A stretch of DNA of 40,074 nt. It comes from Kiritimatiellia bacterium. GTDB lineage: Bacteria; Verrucomicrobiota; Kiritimatiellia; JAFGHX01. Every line of letters starts with the position of its first letter. Position 1 is the stretch's first letter. A model generated the notes under the pieces. That model searched no databases. It worked only from the letters and a program-made list of their open reading frames with translations, and had not been told where the DNA came from. The DNA lies in the NCBI GenBank assembly GCA_016929905.1, contig JAFGHX010000117.1:1-40074 (forward strand). The letters are read 5' to 3'. The position numbers were made by a program, and so were the translations under genes. Of this stretch, positions 15,362 to 23,253 are shown piece after piece.

Positions 15362-15567
15362 CGAGGCCGTGGGGGCCGGGGCTGCTTGCGGGGCCGCCCG
15401 GCGCTCTTCGACAAGCTCAGGGGGCTGGGTCGAGGCCGTGGGGGCCGGGGCTGCTTGCGGGGCCGCCCGGCGCTCTTCGACAAGCTCAGGGACTTGGTCG
15501 AGGCCGTGGGGGCCGGGGCTGCTTGCGGGGCCGCCCGGCGCTGTTCGACAAGCTCAGGGGGCTGGGT
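15362..15567. repeat. 69-bp tandem repeat, three copies plus partial
   Basis: Units start at 15362, 15431 and 15499, with a degenerate fourth beginning at 15568 (period 69, 68, 69). Each contains GAGGCCGTGGGGGCCGGGGC, then a middle segment, and ends with TTCGACAAGCTCAGGG and CTGGGTC. Copies differ at only a few positions, implying recent amplification. Every reading frame through the block is repetitive and without family resemblance, so I treat it as non-coding. Confidence 0.92.
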
Positions 15568-15603
15568 CGAGGTCGGGGGTGAGCGGAGAGAGCAACGCTG
15601 CCG

Positions 15604-16779
15604 TCAGCCGCCGACCTGCCGCACGTTGACGAAGCGGCCGGTTTCGGCGGACTGCTTGGCGGCGAGGCAGGCGTAGGCGCTCTGGATTCCGGTTCGGATG
15701 GGGGTACGGGCCTCGCCTTTGCCGCGGATCACGCTGATGAAGTCGGCGGCGAGTTCGGAATCGCCGCCGAAATGGCTCATGCCCTCGCCGGCCTTGACGG
15801 TATCGGTGAACGGGGCGTGGTGGCGCACGTGTTTGAGGTCGTTGCGGTACCAGTCGAACTCGAGGGTCCCGTGGTAGCCGCTGATACGTGCGCCGCGCGC
15901 GGCGGCGTCGCGGCGTGCGAAGAATACCTGCCAATAGGTGCCGTGCATACCGGAGGCGAACTCGATGAGCGCGCTGGAGGAATCTTCATTCATGCCGGTT
16001 TCCGGCGTTCCGCAGTCGCGGCCGAAGAGGCAGGGGTGATCGGCGAGGCTTCCGCCCGAGTGGTTCCGCCGGCGATTCCGGGGGCTTTCGGGGCAGGCAT
16101 CGGCCTCGCGGCAACGGGAACAAACCAGGCCGGCCTTCTTCTTCCCGCCGAATACGCGGCCGCGCGCCGCCATGGCGGCGACGCGCACGATGGGCGAGCC
16201 GACGAGGTACATGAGGTAATCGAAATCGTGGGTAGCCTTCTGCAGGAACAGGCCCTGGGTGACGGCGTAGTTGCGGTAGCCCTCTTCCCAGTAGCAGGTG
16301 CCGTAGGGCACGGCGTTGACGGCGGCGACGTGTTGGGGCGAACCGACGGCTCCCTTCTCGACGTACTCGCGAGCGAGCCGGCACAGCGGGGTGACGCGCA
16401 GGGGGAAGCTGACGACGACGCGACATTTCGAGCGCTCGAAAGCGCGTTCGAGCGCGACGGCCTGCTGCATGGAGACGGCGACGGGTTTCTCGAGGAAGAG
16501 CGGGATGTCGTAACGCGCCGCCTGAACGGCGTAGGATGCGTGCAGGTTACAGCGCGTCCCGATGGCGAGCGCATCGAGTTTCGCCTTCTTCACCATGCCG
16601 GCCAGCGTCTTGTAGAACACCGCATCGGCGCGGTCGCATTCTTCCAGCCGGCCGCGCGCCCCTTCTTCGTCCGGGTCCACGATACCGACCACGCGCAGGT
16701 CCGGCGCCTCCTTCCGAAAACAGTGCCGGATCATGCCGCTGATTCGCTGCCCGCACCCGACCACGCCGAGCCTGATCAT
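15604..16779 (-). CDS. Gfo/Idh/MocA family NAD(P)-dependent oxidoreductase
   Basis: A 391-aa sugar or cyclitol dehydrogenase-like enzyme. The Rossmann start MIRLGVVGCGQRISGMI carries the GxGxxI-type nucleotide loop. FLEKPVAVSMQQA contains the family EKP motif near residue 117, and the catalytic His region is KATHDFDYLMYLVG. A cysteine-rich insertion (CSRCREADACPESP, then HPCLFGRDCGTP) replaces part of the beta-sheet region, as in a known subset of the family, and may bind a metal. The ATG at 16779 has GGAGG upstream. It is divergent from the Uma2-DUF4038 pair over a palindromic promoter region, suggesting shared regulation and a role in the same sugar pathway. Confidence 0.92.
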   Translation of the reverse strand: MIRLGVVGCGQRISGMIRHCFRKEAPDLRVVGIVDPDEEGARGRLEECDRADAVFYKTLAGMVKKAKLDALAIGTRCNLHASYAVQAARYDIPLFLEKPVAVSMQQAVALERAFERSKCRVVVSFPLRVTPLCRLAREYVEKGAVGSPQHVAAVNAVPYGTCYWEEGYRNYAVTQGLFLQKATHDFDYLMYLVGSPIVRVAAMAARGRVFGGKKKAGLVCSRCREADACPESPRNRRRNHSGGSLADHPCLFGRDCGTPETGMNEDSSSALIEFASGMHGTYWQVFFARRDAAARGARISGYHGTLEFDWYRNDLKHVRHHAPFTDTVKAGEGMSHFGGDSELAADFISVIRGKGEARTPIRTGIQSAYACLAAKQSAETGRFVNVRQVGG

Positions 16780-16828
16780 GATCGCCTCCGTGCCGTACCT
16801 TGCGCCGCGCCGTTCGATGGACGCCTAA

Positions 16829-16922
16829 AGCATAGAGGGCCGTGCCGGCGGAAACAAGGGGGGGATGGGTTCTGTTGCCGGCACGGAAAGCGGTTGAACG
16901 CTGGCGTAGGACCGGTTAGACT
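16829..16922. promoter_or_regulatory. Divergent promoters around a 10-bp-arm palindrome
   Basis: Minus strand: TTGTTT (16857-16852), 17 bases, TATGCT (16834-16829), driving the oxidoreductase. Plus strand: TTGAAC (16894-16899), 17 bases, TAGACT (16917-16922), driving Uma2-DUF4038. The perfect inverted repeat CCGTGCCGGC (16840-16849) and GCCGGCACGG (16877-16886) lies between them, one arm inside the minus promoter spacer and the other eight bases before the plus -35. A single regulator bound to both arms could loop and control both units. Confidence 0.6.
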
Positions 16923-16949
16923 GCGAGGGACAGGAGAGGGGGAGGCGGT

Positions 16950-17585
16950 ATGGAGATGGCGGAATCACGACATGGCGCCAAGGGTGGCCCGTACACCTGG
17001 AGCGACTACCGCCGCTGGCCGCGCGATGAACGCTGGGAGATCGTCGCGGGCGAATCGTACGCGATGACGCCGGCGCCGAGCACGCGGCACCAGCAGGTGG
17101 TGGGCGAGGTTTTTGCCCAGTTGCACGGCCACTTTGCGGGCAAGAGTTGCAGGGCCTTTGTGTCGCCCATGGACGTACGGCTGACGGAGCAAGACGTCGT
17201 GCAGCCGGACGTGCTGGTTGTATGTGCTCCCGACAGGGTCCGGCGCAGCCACATTGAAGGGGCGCCCACGCTGGTGGTCGAAGTGGTGTCGCCTTCTTCG
17301 GCGCTGCACGACCATGTGCGCAAGATGGCGCTTTACGCGCGGGCGGGCGTGCAGGAGGTCTGGCTGGTGACCCCTTACCCGTGGCTGGCCGAGGTGTTTG
17401 CGCTGGACGGCGCCACCTACCGTCTGGCCGGCAGTTATACCAAGGAGGACACGCTCGAGAGCCCCACGTTCCCGGATCTCCGCATCGAACTGGCTGCGGT
17501 ATTCGACTTTCGTATCGAACCGGGCGAAGAGATCAGCCTGATCAAGGAGGGCCGGCCACGGTACGCGGCGGAGGGGTCCAAATGA
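16950..17585 (+). CDS. Uma2 family (DUF820) putative endonuclease
   Basis: A 211-aa protein of the Uma2/DUF820 family, which has a PD-(D/E)xK nuclease-like fold. Visible core residues are Asp in VVQPDVLVVC, Glu in LVVEVVSPSS and the following helix HVRKMALYARAGVQEVWLV, in the family order. The N-terminal YTWSDYRRWPRDERWEIVAG is the usual Uma2 opening. The cellular role of the family is unknown. Start ATG 16950 has GGGGGAGG before it. Its stop overlaps the next gene's start as ATGA, an unusual coupling to a glycosidase-like gene. Confidence 0.9.
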   Translation: MEMAESRHGAKGGPYTWSDYRRWPRDERWEIVAGESYAMTPAPSTRHQQVVGEVFAQLHGHFAGKSCRAFVSPMDVRLTEQDVVQPDVLVVCAPDRVRRSHIEGAPTLVVEVVSPSSALHDHVRKMALYARAGVQEVWLVTPYPWLAEVFALDGATYRLAGSYTKEDTLESPTFPDLRIELAAVFDFRIEPGEEISLIKEGRPRYAAEGSK

Positions 17586-18937
17586 GCACGACACCTGCAA
17601 GTCCTTGGGCTCGGCACGGTCGGCTCGGCCTCGCGCCGAACGGTCATTATCTGCAGCATGCGGACGGCACGCCGTTCTTCTGGCTGGGCGACACGGCCTG
17701 GGCGCTGCACCAGAATCTGAGCCGGGAAGACGTGTGTGAGTATCTGGACGACGCGGCGGCGAAGCGGTTCACGGTCGTGCAGCTGATGGCGGTGAACCAC
17801 TGGGCGCTTGCGGATGGCCGCAACTTTTTCGGCGAGCCGCCGTACACCGGCGGGGACGCCACGAAGCTGAACGGGCCGTACTGGGATCATCTGGCGTGGG
17901 TGTGCGACGCGGCGGCGGAGCGCGGGCTGTACGTGCTGCTGGTGTACGGGTGCCCGGGCCGGACGGACGAGCGGATGGCGTACGTCGAGACGGCGGCGGA
18001 CGCGTATGCGTATGCGCACGCGCTGGGCAAGCGGCTCGGGGCTCGGCCGAACCTGATCTGGTCGGGCGGGATTGACGTGAACCCGGACGACACGGAGCGG
18101 GTGAGCGCGATGGGGATGGCCGGCTGGCACGCGATGGCGGAGGGTGTAGCCGACGCGTTGAACGGCGTGCACGCGTTTGACGGGGAGGCGGACTACTCGG
18201 CGGTGCTGATGACGTACCATCCGCGCGGTGCGAGCACGTCCTCGACCTGGTTCCACGAGGCGCCTTGGCTGGCCTTCAACGGCACGCAGGTCGGGCTCAA
18301 GCGGAAGGGAGGCGGCGACCACATCCGGCCGACGATCACCGCGGACTACGCGCGGATGCCGGCCAAGCCGGTGGTCAATCTGGAGCCGTGGTACGAGGGG
18401 TGCAATTGGAAGGAACCGGCGGTGAACGACTGGGACGTCCGGGTCCAGGCCTACCAGTCGCTGTTCGCGGGCGCGTTCGGGCACACCTACGGGCACAATG
18501 CCGTCTGGGGGCTCGACTCCCCGCGCCGCGCCGAGAAGGGCGTCTGGAAGCGGGCGCTCGACGCGCCGGGCCGCGTTCAGATGCAGCACGTGCGGGCGCT
18601 GTTCGAATCGCAGCCCCTGCCCGACCGCATTCCGGACCTTCCGCTCGTGGCGGCCGCGGCGGATGACGCGCACAAGGCGCCGCACATCCAGGCGCGGATC
18701 GTCGCGACGGGCGATGCGCAGGGCCGTTATGTCTTCGTCTACTCGCCGCAGGGCCGCGCCTTCACGATGGAACCGGCGGTCGGGCCGGCGGGCCGGACCG
18801 CGCGATGGTATGACCCGCGCACCGGGGCGTATCAGGCCGCGGCGCCCGGCGGCGCCGGGTCGGCGTACGAGTTCGAGCCGCCCGGCACGCCGGGCGAAGG
18901 GAACGACTGGGTGCTGGTGCTGGCGGCGGGCGAGTGA
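17582..18937 (+). CDS. DUF4038 glycoside hydrolase-like (apiosidase-like) protein
   Basis: A 451-aa protein with the DUF4038 TIM-barrel signature near the start (NGHYLQHADGTPFFWLGDTA), continuing through WDHLAWVCDAAAERGLYVLL and PNLIWSGGIDVN. The region after residue 360 resembles the beta-sandwich 'putative collagen-binding' domain often fused to DUF4038 (RYVFVYSPQGRAFTMEP). Family members act on plant or algal side-chain sugars such as apiose, but the substrate cannot be read here. No signal peptide is evident, so it is probably cytoplasmic. The ATG at 17582 overlaps the Uma2 stop, giving a two-gene operon opposite the Gfo/Idh oxidoreductase. Confidence 0.9.
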   Translation: MSTTPASPWARHGRLGLAPNGHYLQHADGTPFFWLGDTAWALHQNLSREDVCEYLDDAAAKRFTVVQLMAVNHWALADGRNFFGEPPYTGGDATKLNGPYWDHLAWVCDAAAERGLYVLLVYGCPGRTDERMAYVETAADAYAYAHALGKRLGARPNLIWSGGIDVNPDDTERVSAMGMAGWHAMAEGVADALNGVHAFDGEADYSAVLMTYHPRGASTSSTWFHEAPWLAFNGTQVGLKRKGGGDHIRPTITADYARMPAKPVVNLEPWYEGCNWKEPAVNDWDVRVQAYQSLFAGAFGHTYGHNAVWGLDSPRRAEKGVWKRALDAPGRVQMQHVRALFESQPLPDRIPDLPLVAAAADDAHKAPHIQARIVATGDAQGRYVFVYSPQGRAFTMEPAVGPAGRTARWYDPRTGAYQAAAPGGAGSAYEFEPPGTPGEGNDWVLVLAAGE

Positions 18938-18967
18938 GGCGGGCAGGAAAGGGGCTCGCCGCAACAG

Positions 18968-20146
18968 TCAACTCGCGAGCAGGCGTTCGAGATCACGCGC
19001 GAAGCCCCGAACGGTCGTGACGGTCAAGTCCGTTCGCTCCTGTCTTTGGTCGCCGCCGTAGACGAGCATCCGGCCATAGGGTGCATCCGGCTCGACCTGT
19101 CGGAACCGGTGGAGTCCCTTCAGCAGGGCCTGTGCGGGGGTGTGCGATGCCTTGACTTCGACGGGCAGGAGAGAACCGCCCTCATCAATGAGAAGATCGA
19201 CTTCGAGGCCGGAACTGTCGCGGTAGAAATGCAGAGGGGCTTTGCGGCCACGGTTCGCGAAAAACTTGAGTGTTTCCCCGACGACCATGTTCTCGAACAG
19301 CGATCCGCGCAGGGGATGATTCTTCAAGTGGGCTTGGGCGTCAATTCCACAAAGGTACGCCGCCAGCCCGACATCGTGGAAATAGAGTTTCGGGGATTTG
19401 ATCAGTCGCTTGCCCACGTTTCGATGGTACGGCTGCAGCAGGTACACGACGTAGCTGGCACGAAGCAGACTGATCCAGTGTTGCGCCGTTGTGTGGGAAA
19501 CACCGGCGTCGTTCCCCAAGCTCGAAAGGTTCAACAATTGTCCCGTCCGGCCGGCACACAACCCGAGGAAGCGCTGGAAAGCGTCCAGATCCTTGACGGC
19601 AAGAAGCTGACGAAGGTCGCGTTCCACATAGGTCGCGACATAGTCCGAGAGCGCCTGCGAGGGCGGAATCCTCTGGTCGTAGATCCTGGGCATGAACCCA
19701 CCGACAAGCATCGCGTCCACGCTCATCTCGCCGGCCAACATTTCCAGCTCGCGCACAGTCAGGGGCAGAAGCTGCAGCACAGCCGTACGACCCGCAAGAG
19801 ACTGGCTCACCGCTTCGTGCACTTCGAACTGACGGCTGCCGGTGAGGACGTACAGCCCGTTCGTCCGCTTCTCGTCGACTATCACCTGGATGTAACTGGG
19901 CAGGTCCGGGACGCGCTGAATCTCATCGAGGATGGCCCCGTCAGGGTGATCAGCCAGGAAGGCGCGTGGGTCCTGAGAGGCATATTCGCGGATATCGGGC
20001 GCCTCCAGGTTGACGTACGCAAGCCGCTCACCAAAGCAGGCTTTGGCCAGCACTGTCTTGCCAGACTGCCGCGGCCCAGTGATTGTCAGTACCGGGTAGC
20101 GCTCAAACAGGCTCTTTGCATGGTTCCCTAGTTCGCGATCTATCAT
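18968..20146 (-). CDS. AAA_14/DUF4143 ATP-binding protein
   Basis: A 392-aa ATPase. Walker A is GPRQSGKTVLAK near residues 24-35 and Walker B is GAILDEIQR. The C-terminal half is DUF4143, ending in the nuclease-like core SSGLEVDLLIDEGGSLLPVE with a following Lys (VKAS). These proteins are common orphan or mobile accessory genes of unknown role. The first Met of the open frame lies at 20206, but that stretch is a palindrome, so I chose ATG 20146 (MIDRELGNHAK). Base composition is visibly less GC-rich than neighbouring genes, suggesting transfer. The upstream palindrome suggests autoregulation. Confidence 0.9.
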   Translation of the reverse strand: MIDRELGNHAKSLFERYPVLTITGPRQSGKTVLAKACFGERLAYVNLEAPDIREYASQDPRAFLADHPDGAILDEIQRVPDLPSYIQVIVDEKRTNGLYVLTGSRQFEVHEAVSQSLAGRTAVLQLLPLTVRELEMLAGEMSVDAMLVGGFMPRIYDQRIPPSQALSDYVATYVERDLRQLLAVKDLDAFQRFLGLCAGRTGQLLNLSSLGNDAGVSHTTAQHWISLLRASYVVYLLQPYHRNVGKRLIKSPKLYFHDVGLAAYLCGIDAQAHLKNHPLRGSLFENMVVGETLKFFANRGRKAPLHFYRDSSGLEVDLLIDEGGSLLPVEVKASHTPAQALLKGLHRFRQVEPDAPYGRMLVYGGDQRQERTDLTVTTVRGFARDLERLLAS

Positions 20147-20169
20147 GACCCAACAAGACTTACAGAAAT

Positions 20170-20206
20170 TTGCGCAGATTGCAACTATAAAATGCAATCT
20201 GCACAA
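20170..20206. promoter_or_regulatory. Palindrome upstream of AAA_14/DUF4143 gene
   Basis: GCAGATTGCA (20174-20183) and TGCAATCTGC (20193-20202) form perfect 10-base arms. They extend to 14 bases (20170-20183 and 20193-20206) with one mismatch, around the AT-rich spacer ACTATAAAA. The site is 24 bases upstream of the start codon and is probably an operator-promoter for this gene. Confidence 0.65.
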
Positions 20207-20242
20207 AAATGCCCTGTATGGGCTATCGAGCGGGCGCAGGGA

Positions 20243-21397
20243 TCAGCGCAGCGAGGGGGTGGCATCGGCGAAATACTGCAGGAACACGTCCCGCATCTGT
20301 TCGCCGAGCCGTTCCCAGTCCTTGCCGAACGGCGGCTTGTTGAGCCCGGCGATCCAATTGCAGTTCAGTTCCAGCACGCAGCCGCTGACGCGATAGCGCG
20401 TCCACATGGCGCTGCCGAAGCTGCCGGGGTTCCTGAACTCGAGCGGGGTTCGTCCCTCGGTGAACCAGGTGTGTTCGGTGAGTGATCTCTCGAACCGGTC
20501 CATGTCGGCCAGGTACGGCCCTTCGTTCTCTTCCGGCCGGCTGACGTGGAGTTTACCGCCCTCGTCGTTGTGCAGGTCGATCGCGAGTTGGATGGGCCGG
20601 CCGCTGTCGATCATTTCGTCGAACCACGTTTCGAGCGCGTGGTTTTCGGGGGCAAGCCGGGGGTCGGCCGGCGCGGCCCATTTCCTGTTAAGGTCCATGC
20701 CGGCCACGTTGAACCGGGTGTAGCCGCGCGCGACGCCGTCCTTGCACGCCATGGGCAGCACGCAGACCGAATAGGTCTCCAGGTACCGTTTGGCGTCCGC
20801 ATCGTCCCGGAGCAGGCTGCGGATGAGCCCCTGCACGCAATAGCTGCCGCCGGTCTCCCAGGGATGGGCGCGCGCGCGGAGGAACACGCGGTTCGGCGTC
20901 TGTTCCCGGCCGACCCGCACCAGTTCCAGCTCGCGGCCCTCGACGGTGTTCCCGATCGTCTTGATCTCCACGAGCGGATGATCGCAGATCTCGGCCAACA
21001 GGTTCTCCAGGTCGCTGATCCGGTACGGCTCGATCCGGGCCAGGTAGAGTTGACCGGCATCGAGCGTGACATCGATCTCGAGGGTGTTGTCTTCGGTCTT
21101 CCGCGCGGGGATGTGCCGCCACTGCGTGCCGTCCGTCGAGACGAAGCAGCCGGTTTTCCCGGAGATCGGGGAGCCGTGCTTCCCATTCCAGACGTTGTCG
21201 AAGTTCTTGAGCGTTATCCGCGCCGCGGTGCCGGGCTCGCCTTCCAGGCGCAGGTGCCAATGCCCGGCGGCGCGGTTCGGCGCGTCGCGTTCGTGGTCGT
21301 AGAATAGCTCGACGGTTGCGGCTTTGCCGTCGTCTTCTATATGCCAGTTGGCCGGTGACGCGTTTTCAAATGCGGTGTTGATGAATTGCAGGGGCAT
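20243..21397 (-). CDS. M14-type zinc carboxypeptidase-like protein
   Basis: A 384-aa metallopeptidase-like protein. An N-terminal beta-sandwich (about residues 1-125), as in cytosolic carboxypeptidases, precedes the M14 catalytic domain. Zinc ligands are His178 and Glu181 in RAHPWETGG and His276 in AIDLHND. Asn237-Arg238 in GMDLNRKW matches the substrate-binding NR pair, and Glu343 in CVLELNCN is the likely general base. No signal peptide is seen, so it is probably intracellular and may trim peptides or peptidoglycan fragments. The ATG at 21397 has AAAGGAG upstream, and a good promoter lies about 65 bases before it. Ends 96 bp before the AAA_14 gene on the same strand. Confidence 0.88.
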   Translation of the reverse strand: MPLQFINTAFENASPANWHIEDDGKAATVELFYDHERDAPNRAAGHWHLRLEGEPGTAARITLKNFDNVWNGKHGSPISGKTGCFVSTDGTQWRHIPARKTEDNTLEIDVTLDAGQLYLARIEPYRISDLENLLAEICDHPLVEIKTIGNTVEGRELELVRVGREQTPNRVFLRARAHPWETGGSYCVQGLIRSLLRDDADAKRYLETYSVCVLPMACKDGVARGYTRFNVAGMDLNRKWAAPADPRLAPENHALETWFDEMIDSGRPIQLAIDLHNDEGGKLHVSRPEENEGPYLADMDRFERSLTEHTWFTEGRTPLEFRNPGSFGSAMWTRYRVSGCVLELNCNWIAGLNKPPFGKDWERLGEQMRDVFLQYFADATPSLR

Positions 21398-21462
21398 GGG
21401 TTCTCCTTTTGTGTGGCAAGAAGCGAACCGGCGTGCAGTCGCCGGCCTGAGCGCATCTAGAC

Positions 21463-21491
21463 AGCATAGGCGTCCGGCCCTCAGAGGGCAA
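21463..21491 (-). promoter_or_regulatory. Candidate sigma-70 promoter for M14 gene
   Basis: On the minus strand TTGCCC (21491-21486) and TATGCT (21468-21463) are separated by 17 bases. The leader to the start codon would be about 60 bases and contains AAAGGAG. Confidence 0.5.
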
Positions 21492-21572
21492 GCTCGGGGC
21501 AATCGGCCTCCGTAGGGAGAATCACATTCTTTCGGCCATGACATGGCGCATTGGATGTGAGAACATCCTGCT

Positions 21573-21809
21573 ATGCCCACATGTACAGTGGATGGTGAGC
21601 GACGCATCGTTTTGCCGCCGTGCGTCCAGCCGGGTGACGTGTTTGACATCCAACCGCAGGCGGAGGGTCATCTGCTCCTAGTGCGGTTGCAGCGCCCGCG
21701 CCCCCCGAAGCGCATAGGCAGGAAAGCCTGCCTAGCGGCGATGCGGAAGGCACCCCTGCGCCTTACGAGGGGCTGGGAGCGGCTTCGACAGCTCACGCGC
21801 AAACCATGA
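21573..21809 (+). CDS. Orphan AbrB/MazE-like antitoxin-type protein
   Basis: A 78-aa protein whose N-terminal half (GERRIVLPPCVQPGDVFDIQ) matches the swapped-hairpin AbrB/SpoVT fold seen in antitoxins and small regulators. The C-terminal part (RIGRKACLAAMRKAPLRLTR, then WERLRQLTR) resembles the toxin-binding tail of such antitoxins. A toxin gene, usually PIN/VapC, would be expected next, but only a 12-bp repeat array follows. The antitoxin therefore appears to have lost its partner. No strong ribosome site is seen, so expression is uncertain. Confidence 0.6.
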   Translation: MPTCTVDGERRIVLPPCVQPGDVFDIQPQAEGHLLLVRLQRPRPPKRIGRKACLAAMRKAPLRLTRGWERLRQLTRKP

Positions 21810-21869
21810 TTCTTCGGATGTGTTTGCCTGCCGAGGGGCTGCCTACACACACGAACGAGCCGCAGCGAG

Positions 21870-21905
21870 TTTCCGAGCAAGTTCTCGAGTAAGTTCTCGA
21901 GCAAG
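21870..21905. repeat. 12-bp tandem array (locus C)
   Basis: Three units: TTTCCGAGCAAG (21870-21881), TTCTCGAGTAAG (21882-21893) and TTCTCGAGCAAG (21894-21905). The array ends eight bases from the stop codon of the minus-strand propeller gene, the same placement as locus B relative to MoxR. Confidence 0.88.
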
Positions 21906-21913
21906 TTCTTCCA

Positions 21914-23230
21914 CTAGCAGAAGCAGTTGATATTGTTGACCCACACGCGGCCGGGCCCGTTGATGAACAGGCGGACCTCGGCGGCGACGGCGCCGGGCGG
22001 CGCCTCGGCCTCGAACGAATCCAGGGTCCAGTCGGCGGTCCCGGAGAAGAGGCGGCCCTTGGGTGCGGCGAGCACGTCCTGGATGAGCCCGTCGTGCTCG
22101 TCGAGGAAGGCGACCTGCACGCAGGTCATATTGCGGACGTTCTCGGTACGGATCTTCGCGGAGACCGTATAAAGCGAGCCGGGTTCCGCGGCGATCTTCT
22201 GCTGCAGGCACAGGGCGCCGGGCCGGTCGTATTCGAGCCCGGGCACGTCCTGCCCTTTCGGGTTCGGTGTCCAGACGAGCTTGCCGCCGCCCTCGGACAG
22301 GCGCGTGCCGAGCATCCAGTGTTCGGGCGCGCCGTTTGCGCCGCGTATTTTGAACGAGGTGTTCAGGAGCCGTTCGTTCGCAGGGGCGATCGGCCGGTAG
22401 TTCCGGAACCGCCAGACCACCTCACGGGCGGGGTTCACCTCGAGGACCTGGTGGTGCTGCTGGTCGCTGATCAGCACGTTGCCGTTCGGCAGCCGGTCCG
22501 CGTCGTAGAAGTTGGCGAAGTACGGGACCGCATAGGTCCAGGCCACCTTGCCGGCGGGCGTGACCTCGAGCACGCGCCGGTTCTTCGAGTCCACGATCTG
22601 GGTGTTGCCGTTCGGCAGCCGGTCGGCGTCGCGCGGCCAGGCGAGCGGGTTGGCGGGGTCGGCATAGGCCCACACGACGTTGCCGGCGGGATCGACCTCC
22701 TTGACGCTGTTCCCGTCGGAATCGGCGATGAGCAGGTTGCCGTTCGGCAACAGATCGCCGTTGTGCGGGTGCTTGACGCCGGCGTTGACGGTGCGCAGCA
22801 CGGTGCCCTGCCGGTCCACGATCACGCAGCGGTCGTTGTTGCGGTCCGTGATCAGGATGCGGCCGTCTGGGAGCGGGTGCGCGTCGTTCGGGTAGTGCAG
22901 GTGGCTGCCGTCGGAGAGGGTGCCCGTGCCGCCGGCCCACGAATCGGAGGTGAAGACCTCTTCGCCGGCCGGCGAGACTTCCAGCACGCGGTTGTTGGTG
23001 GTGTCGGAGATGGACGTGTTGCCGTTGGGCATGCGCTTGGCGCTGTGCGCGAAACGCAGCCCGTCGTGATAGTTCCATATCACATTGCCGCCGGGATCCA
23101 CCTCGATGATCTCGCTGCCCGACCCGTCCTCGGCGCCGGCGTCGCTGATCAGCGTGTTGCCGTTCGGGAGCCGCTCGACGTCGCAGGGGAAGTCGAGAAT
23201 GCCGGGCGGGGAGCCTCGGTCCTTGTTCAT
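21914..23230 (-). CDS. Six-bladed beta-propeller protein with C-terminal sandwich domain
   Basis: A 438-aa protein. Residues 11-281 comprise six repeats of about 43-50 residues with the consensus D-RLPNGN-LISD-NN-VLEV-PAG-VVW, starting near 11, 61, 112, 154, 197 and 239. This is an NHL/arylsulfotransferase-like propeller. Residues 285-438 look like a carbohydrate-binding-type jelly roll (TSFKIRGANGAPEHWMLGTR, later FINGPGRVWVNNI). Catalytic residues are not obvious, so binding or a lyase/transferase role are both possible. There is no signal peptide. The ATG at 23230 has AAGGAGG upstream. It lies downstream of the PAPS-reductase-like gene across a repeat block. Confidence 0.85.
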   Translation of the reverse strand: MNKDRGSPPGILDFPCDVERLPNGNTLISDAGAEDGSGSEIIEVDPGGNVIWNYHDGLRFAHSAKRMPNGNTSISDTTNNRVLEVSPAGEEVFTSDSWAGGTGTLSDGSHLHYPNDAHPLPDGRILITDRNNDRCVIVDRQGTVLRTVNAGVKHPHNGDLLPNGNLLIADSDGNSVKEVDPAGNVVWAYADPANPLAWPRDADRLPNGNTQIVDSKNRRVLEVTPAGKVAWTYAVPYFANFYDADRLPNGNVLISDQQHHQVLEVNPAREVVWRFRNYRPIAPANERLLNTSFKIRGANGAPEHWMLGTRLSEGGGKLVWTPNPKGQDVPGLEYDRPGALCLQQKIAAEPGSLYTVSAKIRTENVRNMTCVQVAFLDEHDGLIQDVLAAPKGRLFSGTADWTLDSFEAEAPPGAVAAEVRLFINGPGRVWVNNINCFC

Positions 23231-23253
23231 GGCGTCCTCCTTGCTGCGTCGGC

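Noticed and set aside
15362..15567. Possible CRISPR array
   Set aside because: The 69-bp units are contiguous copies without unique spacers, and no cas genes are nearby.
12896..15582. Plus-strand frames opposite the IclR and sulfatase genes and through the 69-bp repeat
   Set aside because: They mirror coding DNA on the other strand or translate tandem repeats. No domain or ribosome site supports them.
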